From positions 62,001 through 126,000 of the forward strand of contig CACKFA010000002.1 in NCBI GenBank assembly GCA_902599335.1: a stretch of DNA of 64,000 bases. The letters run 5' to 3'. Origin of the DNA: an uncultured Pelagibacteraceae bacterium. GTDB taxonomy: Bacteria > Pseudomonadota > Alphaproteobacteria > Pelagibacterales > Pelagibacteraceae. A program made the translations under genes and the position numbers. Shown one piece after another: positions 56,715 to 64,000 of the stretch (position 1 is its first letter; every line of letters begins with the position of its first letter). The notes under the pieces were generated by a model, which searched no databases, was not told the origin of the DNA, and saw nothing but the letters and a program-made list of their open reading frames with translations.

Positions 56715-57309
56715 ATATTTTTTTAATTACACATTGATGATGATAGTTAAATAAATTATGTTTTTCTAAAAAACATATTTTCTTCTCTCTGATAAAAAAA
56801 TCTACTGCTTTTGTTACTCCATCTTTCCACCAGCCTTTTAATCTATAATCATCAAGAACAATTATTCCATCTTCACTTAAACATTCTAAAGAATTTGAAA
56901 TATCACCCTTAACAAAATCATAAAGGTGATTTCCATCTATATAAATTAAATCAAATTTTGCTTTATTCTTATTAAAAAAATTTTCTGAGATATCTCTAAT
57001 AATCTCAACCTTGTTATTTAATATTTCACTTTCAAAAATTTTCATCACTTCTTTATAAAATTCGTTTTGTATTTTTTGACCATCTTTATATTTATTTCCA
57101 TAAAATGAATTTTCGTATTCAACTTCATCAAAAGCTAACCATGGGTCTACTAAAACTAATTTTTTAGGATTAAAATTTTTAAGCAATTCCTTTGAAAAAT
57201 CTCCTCTATGAACGCCTATTTCTAATATTAAAGAATTGCTTGAGTTCAAATACTTAGAGATTAGATCTATTCTATTAACAGAAAAAAGTTTTTTAAATAT
57301 TTTTTTCAT
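56713..57309 (-). CDS. class I AdoMet-dependent methyltransferase (Methyltransf_24-like)
   Basis: 198 residues. The AdoMet-binding motif is SLILEIGVHRGDFSKELL followed by KKLVLVDPWLAFDE. FDLIYIDGNHLYDFVKGDIS and GIIVLDDYRLKGWWKDGVTKAV are the further motifs of the class often found with sugar or cephalosporin-hydroxylase-like methyltransferases. The substrate is unknown. It is divergent from a sulfotransferase-like gene with 41 bases between them, and it may act on glycans or lipids together with that gene. Confidence 0.85.
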   Translation of the reverse strand: MKKIFKKLFSVNRIDLISKYLNSSNSLILEIGVHRGDFSKELLKNFNPKKLVLVDPWLAFDEVEYENSFYGNKYKDGQKIQNEFYKEVMKIFESEILNNKVEIIRDISENFFNKNKAKFDLIYIDGNHLYDFVKGDISNSLECLSEDGIIVLDDYRLKGWWKDGVTKAVDFFIREKKICFLEKHNLFNYHHQCVIKKI

Positions 57310-57350
57310 TATAAATAAAGAAATATAACAATTTAATTAAAATCTAAAGT

Positions 57351-58169
57351 ATGATTATTGGTAAAAATTTTTTTATTACAGAAATGCCAAAAACAGGCAC
57401 TACATTTCTAAGAAATTATTTTAAACAACATAAGAAAATAAAAATAACATCTCATCATGATACTGTAGATGAAAACATAAAACAAAAATTATCAACAAAA
57501 AAATTTAAAGTTGGAACTATTAGAAATCCTTATTTGTGGTACTTATCTTTTTGGAAATGGTCATGTGAACAAAAAAAGAAATCACCCCTATATAGTGATA
57601 TAACCTCTAGAAGAATAAAAATTAAAAGATTAAAATTTAATACAAATCTGTTTTCTTATATTTTTCTTCAACTTTCAAAAAATAAAAAAAAACTTAAACT
57701 TTTATTTGAAGACGTTAATTCAAAAAAAAATTTTAATATTTTTTTAGAAATTCTCTTAATCTCAAAGAATAAAAATATAGTTAGTTCAGACTATAGTTTT
57801 ATGCCACATAAAGAATTAGGATATATGACATATTATTTTTTTACTCAAAATGTATCAAAAAAATATTATAAGGATCTTTATAATTCCAATTTAAAATTGA
57901 CATCAATATTAAAAAATTTAGATAAAAAGCTGAATATGAATTATTTTTTTAAAACTGAAAATTTAGAAAAAGACTTAAAAATTTTTTCAAAAAAAGTTAA
58001 ATTACCGATTAAAAAATTAAAAAATTTGAACAAAAACTCTACTTCAAATAATTTTAAAAAAGATTTTAAAAAATTTTTTACAAAAAAAAACCTCTTACTT
58101 ATTGAAAAAAAAGATCAATATTTATTTAAAAAATTTAAATATAAAAAAATTTCGAAATTAAGATTTTGA
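57351..58169 (+). CDS. sulfotransferase-family-like protein
   Basis: 272 residues. The N-terminal TEMPKTGTTFLRNYFKQH (PKTGTT at residues 13-18) matches the 5'-phosphosulfate loop of PAPS sulfotransferases. GTIRNPYLWYLSFWKWSC matches the 3'-phosphate site (RNP and Ser). The remaining two thirds are Lys/Asn-rich and not recognisable. It could transfer sulfate to a glycan or lipid. The gene ends against the convergent methyltransferase, and its A+T richness is extreme even here. Confidence 0.75.
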   Translation: MIIGKNFFITEMPKTGTTFLRNYFKQHKKIKITSHHDTVDENIKQKLSTKKFKVGTIRNPYLWYLSFWKWSCEQKKKSPLYSDITSRRIKIKRLKFNTNLFSYIFLQLSKNKKKLKLLFEDVNSKKNFNIFLEILLISKNKNIVSSDYSFMPHKELGYMTYYFFTQNVSKKYYKDLYNSNLKLTSILKNLDKKLNMNYFFKTENLEKDLKIFSKKVKLPIKKLKNLNKNSTSNNFKKDFKKFFTKKNLLLIEKKDQYLFKKFKYKKISKLRF

Positions 58170-58832
58170 TTACTCTTTCAAAATATGACAAATATGAATT
58201 AAGTTTAAATCAACAATTTTTAATCTAAAAGGTAAAAAAATTTCTTTTTTGATATAATAATTTTTTCTTAATACAGATAAAATTTGAAAAATAGTATTTA
58301 TATGTTCTTTCGCCATTATATAGTCATAATCAATCTCTTTTATTCCTTTTGCTCTATGATAAGTTTTTTTTAAAAAAAACCTTCCCAATCTCCAGAAAAA
58401 ACCATTATCACACGGACTTGCAATTGATATGAATGATCCTTTTTTTAATACTCTTAACATTTCATTAATGAAATTCTCAAAATCAGGAATATGTTCTAAC
58501 GTGTGAGAAATTATAATTCTGTCAAAGGTATTGTCAGGAAAATTTAATTTCTTACCATCATAATTATCAAATATAATATCAGAAAAATTATTTTTATAGT
58601 ATTCTCTTAATTCTTCAGATGTATTTATTTCCAAGCAATAATACTGACTGAATTTTAATTTAACGAACTTGATATGTGGCTCAAAACCAGGGCCAATCTC
58701 TAAAATTTTTTCTTTATTTCTTAAATAAGAAGGTGATAATTTTTTATGCTGGTATTTAAATAAAAAACCTAAAAATCCATTGTATAAATATTCCTCATAG
58801 TTTTTTTGTTTAAAATGATTTTTATTTTCCAT
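58170..58832 (-). CDS. class I AdoMet-dependent methyltransferase (UbiE-like fold)
   Basis: 220 residues. AdoMet motif I is EKILEIGPGFEPHIKFVK. FDRIIISHTLEHIPDFENFI and MLRVLKKGSFISIASPCDNG are the motif II/III region of Methyltransf_11 proteins. Such stand-alone enzymes near glycosyl- or sulfo-transferases often modify surface polysaccharide or quinone intermediates. Substrate unknown. It converges on the sulfotransferase-like gene with no spacer. Confidence 0.82.
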   Translation of the reverse strand: MENKNHFKQKNYEEYLYNGFLGFLFKYQHKKLSPSYLRNKEKILEIGPGFEPHIKFVKLKFSQYYCLEINTSEELREYYKNNFSDIIFDNYDGKKLNFPDNTFDRIIISHTLEHIPDFENFINEMLRVLKKGSFISIASPCDNGFFWRLGRFFLKKTYHRAKGIKEIDYDYIMAKEHINTIFQILSVLRKNYYIKKEIFLPFRLKIVDLNLIHICHILKE

Positions 58833-58894
58833 TATTATTTAAAATTTGTTATTTAATATATTTTAACTTAATTTATTAATATTCAAAAATAAAC

Positions 58895-59011
58895 ATGTCT
58901 AAAAGATATAGTGGAAAATCATTCAAAGACTCGAGCATTAAAAAAAAACCAAAATTAAGCTTTAAAGAAAAGAGAAAACTTAAAAGAGATAAGCAAAAAA
59001 AGACAAAATAA
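58895..59011 (+). CDS. small basic peptide, 38 residues
   Basis: ATG...TAA frame: MSKRYSGKSFKDSS, then IKKKPKLSFKEKRK, then LKRDKQKKTK. About 40% Lys plus Arg, with Ser and Phe in the first half, so it could bind nucleic acid or ribosomes. There is no clear ribosome binding site. It lies alone in the 264-base gap between the methyltransferase and typA, with 62 bases of plain AT-rich sequence before it. In such an A-rich region a Lys-rich frame can arise by chance, so I call it tentatively. Confidence 0.45.
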   Translation: MSKRYSGKSFKDSSIKKKPKLSFKEKRKLKRDKQKKTK

Positions 59012-59096
59012 TTACAAAATTCTTTAATTTTTCATACCAGTTATGAGTTTTTTTGAGTTTTAAAATCCTTTTAAATATGTATAAAAGCCAGAATTT

Positions 59097-60923
59097 ATGA
59101 GCAATAATATCAGAAACATCACAATCATAGCCCATGTTGATCATGGGAAAACTACTTTAATTGATAACCTGATGAAACAAAGTGGATCATTCAGAGATAA
59201 TGAAATTGTAGATGAAAGATTAATGGATACGGGTGAACTTGAAAAAGAAAGAGGCATTACAATTTTAGCTAAGCCAGCTTCAATTAATTGGAATAATTCA
59301 AGAATAAATATTATCGATACCCCTGGTCACAGAGATTTTGCTGCTGAAGTTGAAAGAGTTTTAAGTATGGCAGACGGAGCATTATTGTTAATTGATTCTG
59401 CAGAGGGTGTTATGCCTCAAACAAAATTTGTATTATCAAAAGCACTTAAACAAGGCTTAAAACCAATTGTTGTTATTAATAAATTAGATAAGGCTGATCA
59501 AAGAGCTAACGAAGTTTTAGATGAAACATTTGATTTATTTGTTAGCTTAGATGCAAATGAAGAACAATTAGATTTTCCAGTTCTATATGCAAGTGGAAGA
59601 TCGGGTTGGGCTGATCATGAAGTTGATGGTCCAAGAGAAAATTTAAATCCTTTGTTGGATTTAATTGTTGACCATGTAAAACCTGCTGAACTTGATAAAA
59701 CCAAACCTTTTGCAATGTTGTCAACGTTACTATATGCAGATAGTTTTTTAGGAAGAAGTTTAGTTGGAAGAATTACACAAGGTACTGCAAAGGCTAACCA
59801 ATCTATAAAAGCAATCAATTTAAATGGTGAAAAAGTTGATGAAGGAAAATTAACAAAAATTTTTAGATATGAAGGAACAAAAAAAGTTCCGATAGATATT
59901 GGTGAGGCTGGGGATATCGTAGTTGTTGCTGGATTAGAAAAAGCTAACGTTGCTGATACTATATGCGACCTAGAAGTAAATGAGCCGATCCCTGCTACTC
60001 CAATAGATCCACCTACAATGTCAATTACAATTACTGTAAATACTTCACCTTTAGCTGGAATTGAAGGTAAAAAACTAACTAGCACCCAAATAAGAGATAG
60101 ATTAGTTCAAGAGGCACAAAATAATGTTGGTATCACATTTTCAGAGAACGAGGGAAAAGACTCTTTTGTTGTTAGTGGTAGAGGTGAGTTGATGTTAGAA
60201 ATTCTCTTGACTCAGATGAGAAGAGAGGGTTTTGAAATGACAGTTAGCCCTCCGAAGGTTTTATACCAAACTGATGAAAGTGGGAATAAACTTGAGCCAA
60301 TTGAGGAAATTACTATGGACCTTGATGAAGAACATTCGTCAAAAGTAATTGACTCAATGAACAGAAGAAAAGGTAAACTAATAGAATTAAAAGATACTGG
60401 AACTAACAAAAAAAGATTAATTTTTCATGCACCTACTAGAGGCCTAATGGGGTACACAAGTAGATTTCTTACATTAACAAAAGGAAACGGAGTGATCAAT
60501 AGAATATTCCACAGCTATGGTCCTTTTGAAGGAGAGATGGAAGGTAGAAGAAATGGAGCATTAATTTCAATGGAGCAAGGAAAAGCTGTTGCATTCGCAA
60601 TCTTTAACTTACAAGCACGAGGAGAAATGTTTGTTACACATAATGACTCGGTTTATCCTGGAATGATTGTTGGTCTTTCGCCTAAACCTGGAGACATGAT
60701 CATTAATGTAATGAAGGGTAAAAAATTAACCAATATGAGAACTCAAGGTACTGATGAGAATGTTGTGCTTACACCTGTAAGGAAAATGTCGATCGCAGAA
60801 CAATTAAGTATGCTTAATACAGATGAAGCTTTAGAGATAACACCAGACTCATGCAGATTAAGAAAAGCAATTCTTGATCCACACGAAAGAAAAAAAAGCG
60901 AAAAAGCTATAGCTGCTGCTTAA
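59097..60923 (+). CDS. typA: translational GTPase TypA/BipA
   Basis: Ribosome-associated GTPase of the EF-G family, 608 residues. G1 is AHVDHGKTT (residues 12-20), G2 RGITILAKPASI, G3 IIDTPGHRDFAAEVERVLSM and G4 VVINKLDKAD. The EF-G-like domains III and V and the BipA-specific C-terminal domain (LTNMRTQGTDENVVLTP) are intact. It acts in 50S assembly and stress adaptation. Its stop overlaps the convergent membrane-protein gene by 4 bases. Confidence 0.97.
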   Translation: MSNNIRNITIIAHVDHGKTTLIDNLMKQSGSFRDNEIVDERLMDTGELEKERGITILAKPASINWNNSRINIIDTPGHRDFAAEVERVLSMADGALLLIDSAEGVMPQTKFVLSKALKQGLKPIVVINKLDKADQRANEVLDETFDLFVSLDANEEQLDFPVLYASGRSGWADHEVDGPRENLNPLLDLIVDHVKPAELDKTKPFAMLSTLLYADSFLGRSLVGRITQGTAKANQSIKAINLNGEKVDEGKLTKIFRYEGTKKVPIDIGEAGDIVVVAGLEKANVADTICDLEVNEPIPATPIDPPTMSITITVNTSPLAGIEGKKLTSTQIRDRLVQEAQNNVGITFSENEGKDSFVVSGRGELMLEILLTQMRREGFEMTVSPPKVLYQTDESGNKLEPIEEITMDLDEEHSSKVIDSMNRRKGKLIELKDTGTNKKRLIFHAPTRGLMGYTSRFLTLTKGNGVINRIFHSYGPFEGEMEGRRNGALISMEQGKAVAFAIFNLQARGEMFVTHNDSVYPGMIVGLSPKPGDMIINVMKGKKLTNMRTQGTDENVVLTPVRKMSIAEQLSMLNTDEALEITPDSCRLRKAILDPHERKKSEKAIAAA

Positions 60924-61567
60924 TCAAAAGTTTTATCAACTAAATAAAGTCCTAAAGCAACGCAAGGACCTATGCCAAATGCGAACAACAAAGTTCCAAT
61001 CCCTACTGTACCTCCTAAATACCATCCAACACTTACAACTGAAATTTCTAAAGTTGCTCTTACAACAGCTATAGGAAAATTAGTTAATTTTTGTAATCCT
61101 ATCATTAATCCATCTCTAGGACCGGCTCCTAAATTTGATACCAAATAAATACCCCCACCAATTCCAACTGTGATTACAGAAATTACAGCTAAAAATAATT
61201 GATGAATATAATCTGATGGTGTTGGAACATATTTGATACAAAGATCAATCATAATTGCAATTATTAAAGCATTAAATATTGTACCCATCCCTGGTTTTTG
61301 CCCAAGGGGGATCCATAAAATTAAAACAGCAATACTTATTAATAATGTGATAGTTCCAATACTTAAATTAACATTTAAGGAAATACCTTGGGCTAAAACA
61401 CTCCAAGGAGAGGCTCCTGTAAATGAAACAATTAACAATCCTTCACCCAATCCAAATAAAGACAAACCAAAACATAAGAAAAAAAATGTAGAAAACTTAG
61501 GTTTAAAATTAAATGGTTTTTCTGAGCTCCATTTTACTTTTGGAATTTTTTTTATTTTTAAAAACAT
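60920..61567 (-). CDS. YczE/YyaS-like integral membrane protein
   Basis: 215 residues with about five hydrophobic helices. Family pattern: FFLCFGLSLFGLGEGLLIVSFTGASPWSVL near the N-terminus, then GQKPGMGTIFNALIIAI and LGAGPRDGLMIGLQKLTNF, with the RATLEISVVSVGWYLGGTVGIGT block. Members are annotated as YczE/YyaS/YitT-like membrane proteins; no substrate is established. Convergent with typA. Confidence 0.78.
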   Translation of the reverse strand: MFLKIKKIPKVKWSSEKPFNFKPKFSTFFFLCFGLSLFGLGEGLLIVSFTGASPWSVLAQGISLNVNLSIGTITLLISIAVLILWIPLGQKPGMGTIFNALIIAIMIDLCIKYVPTPSDYIHQLFLAVISVITVGIGGGIYLVSNLGAGPRDGLMIGLQKLTNFPIAVVRATLEISVVSVGWYLGGTVGIGTLLFAFGIGPCVALGLYLVDKTFD

Positions 61568-61620
61568 AATTGTAATAAGCTATATCTATTAATGAAAAAT
61601 TCTAATATTGTAACTGGCAA

Positions 61621-62301
61621 ATGAAAAAGTTTGCAGTTATTTTACTTGTTGTATTTTTCTCATCAATTTCTTTAGCTCATATTGGTCATTATAACAAATT
61701 TGACAAAATAGAAATGGAGATCTTGAGAAATGATGAAGTAATTGGGTATAACAATTATTTTTTTAAAAGAGAGGGTGAAAAAACGATAGTAAAAAATCAA
61801 TATAAATTTGAGGTGAAATTACTATCTGCAACAATATTTAAAGTAGAGGGATATGGGGAAGAAATTTATTTAAAAGATAATTTAATATCTTTTCAATCAA
61901 AGACACTTCAAAATAAAAAAGAAAAATTTGTAAACTTAAAACTAGATAAAAATAATAAAAAGTTTGACATCAAAGGGTCCTCATATTCAGGTGAAGCATC
62001 TATAGAAAATATTATTGGAAATTGGTGGAGTCATAGGATTTTACAAGCAGAAAGCCAAATAAGTCCTATTTCCGGAAGTATAAAAGAACAAATAGTTACT
62101 TTTATTGGTAAGGAAAATATTTCAATTAATGACAAAAAATACGAAACAGATCATTTTAAACTTACATCTAAAGATATGTCTCTTCCTGAAGATAAAAAAT
62201 TAAATTTTGATATTTGGCTTGATAAAAAAACTTCGGTTATTGTCAAAGTTACATATGAGAGAATGGGAAATTGGGAATATCGTTTAAAAAATCTAAAATA
62301 A
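61621..62301 (+). CDS. exported protein, DUF6134-like
   Basis: 226 residues with a signal peptide (residues 1-19, FAVILLVVFFSSISLA). The mature part alternates short beta-like segments: MEILRNDEVIGYNNYFFKRE, FEVKLLSATIFKVEGYGEEI and NIIGNWWSHRIL, ending in KVTYERMGNWEYRL. This pattern resembles DUF6134/DUF3108-type periplasmic beta proteins. Function unknown. It lies between divergent yczE and the convergent flavoprotein. Confidence 0.68.
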   Translation: MKKFAVILLVVFFSSISLAHIGHYNKFDKIEMEILRNDEVIGYNNYFFKREGEKTIVKNQYKFEVKLLSATIFKVEGYGEEIYLKDNLISFQSKTLQNKKEKFVNLKLDKNNKKFDIKGSSYSGEASIENIIGNWWSHRILQAESQISPISGSIKEQIVTFIGKENISINDKKYETDHFKLTSKDMSLPEDKKLNFDIWLDKKTSVIVKVTYERMGNWEYRLKNLK

Positions 62302-62303
62302 AA

Positions 62304-63275
62304 TTATTTATTTATTTTTTTATAAAGATCATTTGCACTTATCCATCCAGCCTCAACTCTAGGACCTACAAACCAATCACCACACACACCTAAATTTAAT
62401 TTACTATTCCAATAGCTTTTAACTTTTAAAGATCTAGAATTTGAAGAATATTTCCAACCATGATTTAATGAAGTTAATATTTTTGTTTTTTTAATTCCAG
62501 TAAGTTTAAAAAATCGGTCAATCAAAATCTTTGAATTTTTTTCTTTATTTTCTCTATTTTTATTTATTTTCTTATTTGCCCATAGGTTTGTGCTTTGCAA
62601 AGTCCATAAATCATTATTACTTTTAAATCTTTTTTTACTATTTTCTTTAGCGGCCCATCCTAAAATTTTGTCATCAAACAGATAACTCGATATGTTTATA
62701 TTTGTTTTTTTTATTTCGATCATGATTGTAATATTTGCATCCATTTTAATTTTTTGTTTGATGAATGGATCTTTTATAAATTTTTTTGATACTTTTTTTA
62801 ATTGTGGGAATGGACAAGTTAATATTAATTTATCATAATATTTTATTTGATTGTTCTTAAAATCTAATTTCCATTTATTATTTATAAATTTAATCTTCTC
62901 TAACTCACTTTGAAAGTTACATTTTATATTTTTTATCAAATGTTTGCTGATATCATTATTACCTTTGCGACCAATTATTTTAATATGATTTTTATTTTCT
63001 TTTTTTAATTTGTTTAAAAAAATATGTTTGCCACTCCATTTTTTTAGAATTTTTTTTTTACGTAAATTTGTAATAAATTTCTTAAATTGGATTGATTTTG
63101 GAGAAATATATTGAGCCCCATGGTCAAATCCTTTTGACTTGTTTAATCTTTTAAAGGAAGATCTGCCACCTGGACCTCGAGCTTTATCATAAATATGTAC
63201 AGAATTTTTTTTGCTTAAAAGATTAGCTATTGTCGCTCCTGAAATTCCAGAGCCGATGACACAATAACTACTCAT
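62304..63275 (-). CDS. NAD(P)/FAD-dependent oxidoreductase, renalase-like
   Basis: 323 residues. The N-terminal dinucleotide motif is CVIGSGISGATIANLLSKK, followed by IYDKARGPGGRSSFKR, the second FAD motif of amine-oxidase-like flavoproteins, and FDHGAQYISPKS. The C-terminal LGVCGDWFVGPRVEAGWISA matches renalase-type proteins. The central substrate domain is Lys/Asn-rich and diverged. The start overlaps the pmbA end by 4 bases (ATGA), so they are co-transcribed. Substrate unknown. Confidence 0.85.
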   Translation of the reverse strand: MSSYCVIGSGISGATIANLLSKKNSVHIYDKARGPGGRSSFKRLNKSKGFDHGAQYISPKSIQFKKFITNLRKKKILKKWSGKHIFLNKLKKENKNHIKIIGRKGNNDISKHLIKNIKCNFQSELEKIKFINNKWKLDFKNNQIKYYDKLILTCPFPQLKKVSKKFIKDPFIKQKIKMDANITIMIEIKKTNINISSYLFDDKILGWAAKENSKKRFKSNNDLWTLQSTNLWANKKINKNRENKEKNSKILIDRFFKLTGIKKTKILTSLNHGWKYSSNSRSLKVKSYWNSKLNLGVCGDWFVGPRVEAGWISANDLYKKINK

Positions 63276-64000
63276 TTTCCTGCAACAGTCATACCTTCTA
63301 TCATCATAGTTGGTGAATTGACTGAATATTCGAATTCTAAATCATTAGCTAAAGTTATATTTTTAAACATATCCTTAAAATTACCAGCAATTGTTATTTC
63401 ATTTACAGGATATTTAAATTCTCCGTCTTCAACCAAAAAACCAGTCGCCCCTACTGAATAATCTCCTGTTACAAGATTAGATCCGTGACCAATAGTTTCA
63501 GTAATATAAAGACTTTTTGAATTTTTTTTTAGAAGATCTTCGTAGCTTATATTTCCATTTTCAAAAAATAAATTAGTAGTTCCGCCGCTTCTTCCATTTG
63601 ATTGTAAATTTAATTTTTTTCCATTGTAAGTGTCGACAAGGTAATTTTTAAGTATTCCATTCTTTATAAGTTGTAATGTATTAGAGTTTACTCCCTCTGA
63701 ATCAAAATTTTGAGAACCCATTCCTTTAATTCTATCTGGTTTATCAATTACATTTATCGAATTAGTAAAAACCTGTTGATCAATTTTATCCTTTAAAAAT
63801 GAAGTGCCTCTTGCAATTGCAGATGCAGATATTGCACTTGCAAAAACACTTAACATTCCTTTTGAAATTCTTTTATCAAAAATTATGCTTATCTTGTCGC
63901 TTCCAATTTTGTTAGGGCTCAATTTTCTTATAGTTTGCTCGGCAGCTTTATTTCCAAGATCTGATGCTTGCTTAATATCAGACAAATGACGTTTGCTAGA
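63272..64000 (-). CDS. pmbA: metalloprotease-like PmbA/TldE, C-terminal part; 5' end outside the window
   Basis: About 242 residues of the C-terminal domain are visible; the frame runs off the window edge on the upstream side. SSKRHLSDIKQASDLGNKAAEQTIR and VFASAISASAIARGTSFLK are TldE/PmbA features. DSEGVNSNTLQLIKNGILKN and NGRSGGTTNLFFENG are also typical, as is the final SPTMMIEGMTVAG. The C-terminal partner TldD/TldE pair degrades peptides and is best known from microcin maturation. The HExxH-type metal residues belong to TldD, so this is the E subunit. Confidence 0.9.
   Translation of the reverse strand, partial: SSKRHLSDIKQASDLGNKAAEQTIRKLSPNKIGSDKISIIFDKRISKGMLSVFASAISASAIARGTSFLKDKIDQQVFTNSINVIDKPDRIKGMGSQNFDSEGVNSNTLQLIKNGILKNYLVDTYNGKKLNLQSNGRSGGTTNLFFENGNISYEDLLKKNSKSLYITETIGHGSNLVTGDYSVGATGFLVEDGEFKYPVNEITIAGNFKDMFKNITLANDLEFEYSVNSPTMMIEGMTVAGK

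Noticed and set aside
59030-59056. possible terminator TCATA-CCAGT-TATGA with a T-run before typA
   Set aside because: Only a five-pair AT-rich stem; not distinguishable from background in this sequence.
59615-60085. 156-residue frame opposite typA
   Set aside because: Antisense shadow of a highly conserved gene; no start context and Ser/Pro-rich composition typical of reverse-strand shadows.
61233-61592. 119-residue frame on the plus strand opposite the YczE-like gene
   Set aside because: It lies antisense to a clear membrane protein gene and its sequence shows no family pattern; codon shadowing explains it.

Overview
The window reads as a piece of a streamlined, very AT-rich (about 30% G+C by eye) alphaproteobacterial genome, almost certainly a SAR11 / Candidatus Pelagibacter-like marine bacterium. 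The reasons are very dense packing (most gaps under 60 bases, many ATGA start/stop overlaps), Lys/Asn/Ile-rich proteins, a crtI-crtB-crtY-blh retinal pathway, the alphaproteobacterial blocks mutY-dciA-dsbA-smc and atpI-atpB-atpE-atpF'-atpF, a CcrM-type GANTC methyltransferase, and the COX operon order coxB-coxA-ctaB-small peptide-ctaG-coxC-surf1. I see no CRISPR array, insertion sequence or prophage, and no gene-free stretch longer than about 260 bases.

Layout. 0-2.2 kb: end of rplY, then pth and ychF (translation quality and ribosome). 2.2-4.7 kb (minus): the cytochrome bc1 operon petA-petB-petC. 4.8-6.6 kb: trmL, hemF, greA. 6.6-10.5 kb (minus): a TPR protein, ispE, tRNA-Gln and a CCA-adding enzyme that starts 3 bases after the tRNA. 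10.5-18.8 kb: a DNA-maintenance block with a family-4 uracil-DNA glycosylase, RNase HII, ccrM, a flavin monooxygenase, mutY, a DciA-like protein, a DsbA-like protein and an unusually short SMC. 18.8-21.1 kb: the FO half of ATP synthase. 21.1-26.4 kb: retinal biosynthesis followed by ispH. 26.4-29.6 kb: homoserine kinase, RNase HI, peroxiredoxin, threonine synthase. 29.6-35.1 kb (minus): the aa3-type cytochrome c oxidase operon with its assembly factors. 35.2-38.8 kb: rsmE, a haloacid dehalogenase-like protein, pirin, a quinone oxidoreductase and a DUF2721 protein. 38.9-44.5 kb: ubiA, then lipid A/LPS genes msbA-waaA-lpxK-lpxL. 44.5-46.6 kb: DUF2093, purD, rsmD. 46.6-53.0 kb (minus): a HAD phosphatase, ribF, ileS, lspA, a BamF-like lipoprotein and a short pgi. 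53.0-55.1 kb: groES-groEL with a heat-shock type promoter and a terminator. 55.1-59.0 kb: the one accessory-looking stretch (secreted serine hydrolase with a frame-shifted tail, a structured RNA candidate, two methyltransferases, a sulfotransferase-like protein, a 38-residue basic peptide). 59.1-64.0 kb: typA, a YczE-like membrane protein, a DUF6134-like secreted protein, a renalase-like flavoprotein and the C-terminal part of pmbA/tldE.

How the genes work together. bc1 complex, cytochrome oxidase, FO and ubiA cover much of aerobic respiration. IspE and IspH feed isoprenoids to quinone, heme O and carotenoid/retinal synthesis; the retinal presumably serves a proteorhodopsin encoded elsewhere, because none is in the window.

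Most interesting observations: (1) three GANTC sites in and beside a good promoter just upstream of ccrM, suggesting methylation-controlled autoregulation; (2) an SMC of 857 residues that appears to lack the canonical hinge; (3) a rod-like structured RNA candidate ending in an intrinsic terminator near 56.6 kb; (4) the tRNA-Gln/CCA-enzyme fusion transcript with a 3-base spacer; (5) a 46-codon coding-looking tail in the wrong frame at the end of the serine hydrolase; (6) a family-4 uracil-DNA glycosylase without the cysteines for its iron-sulfur cluster.
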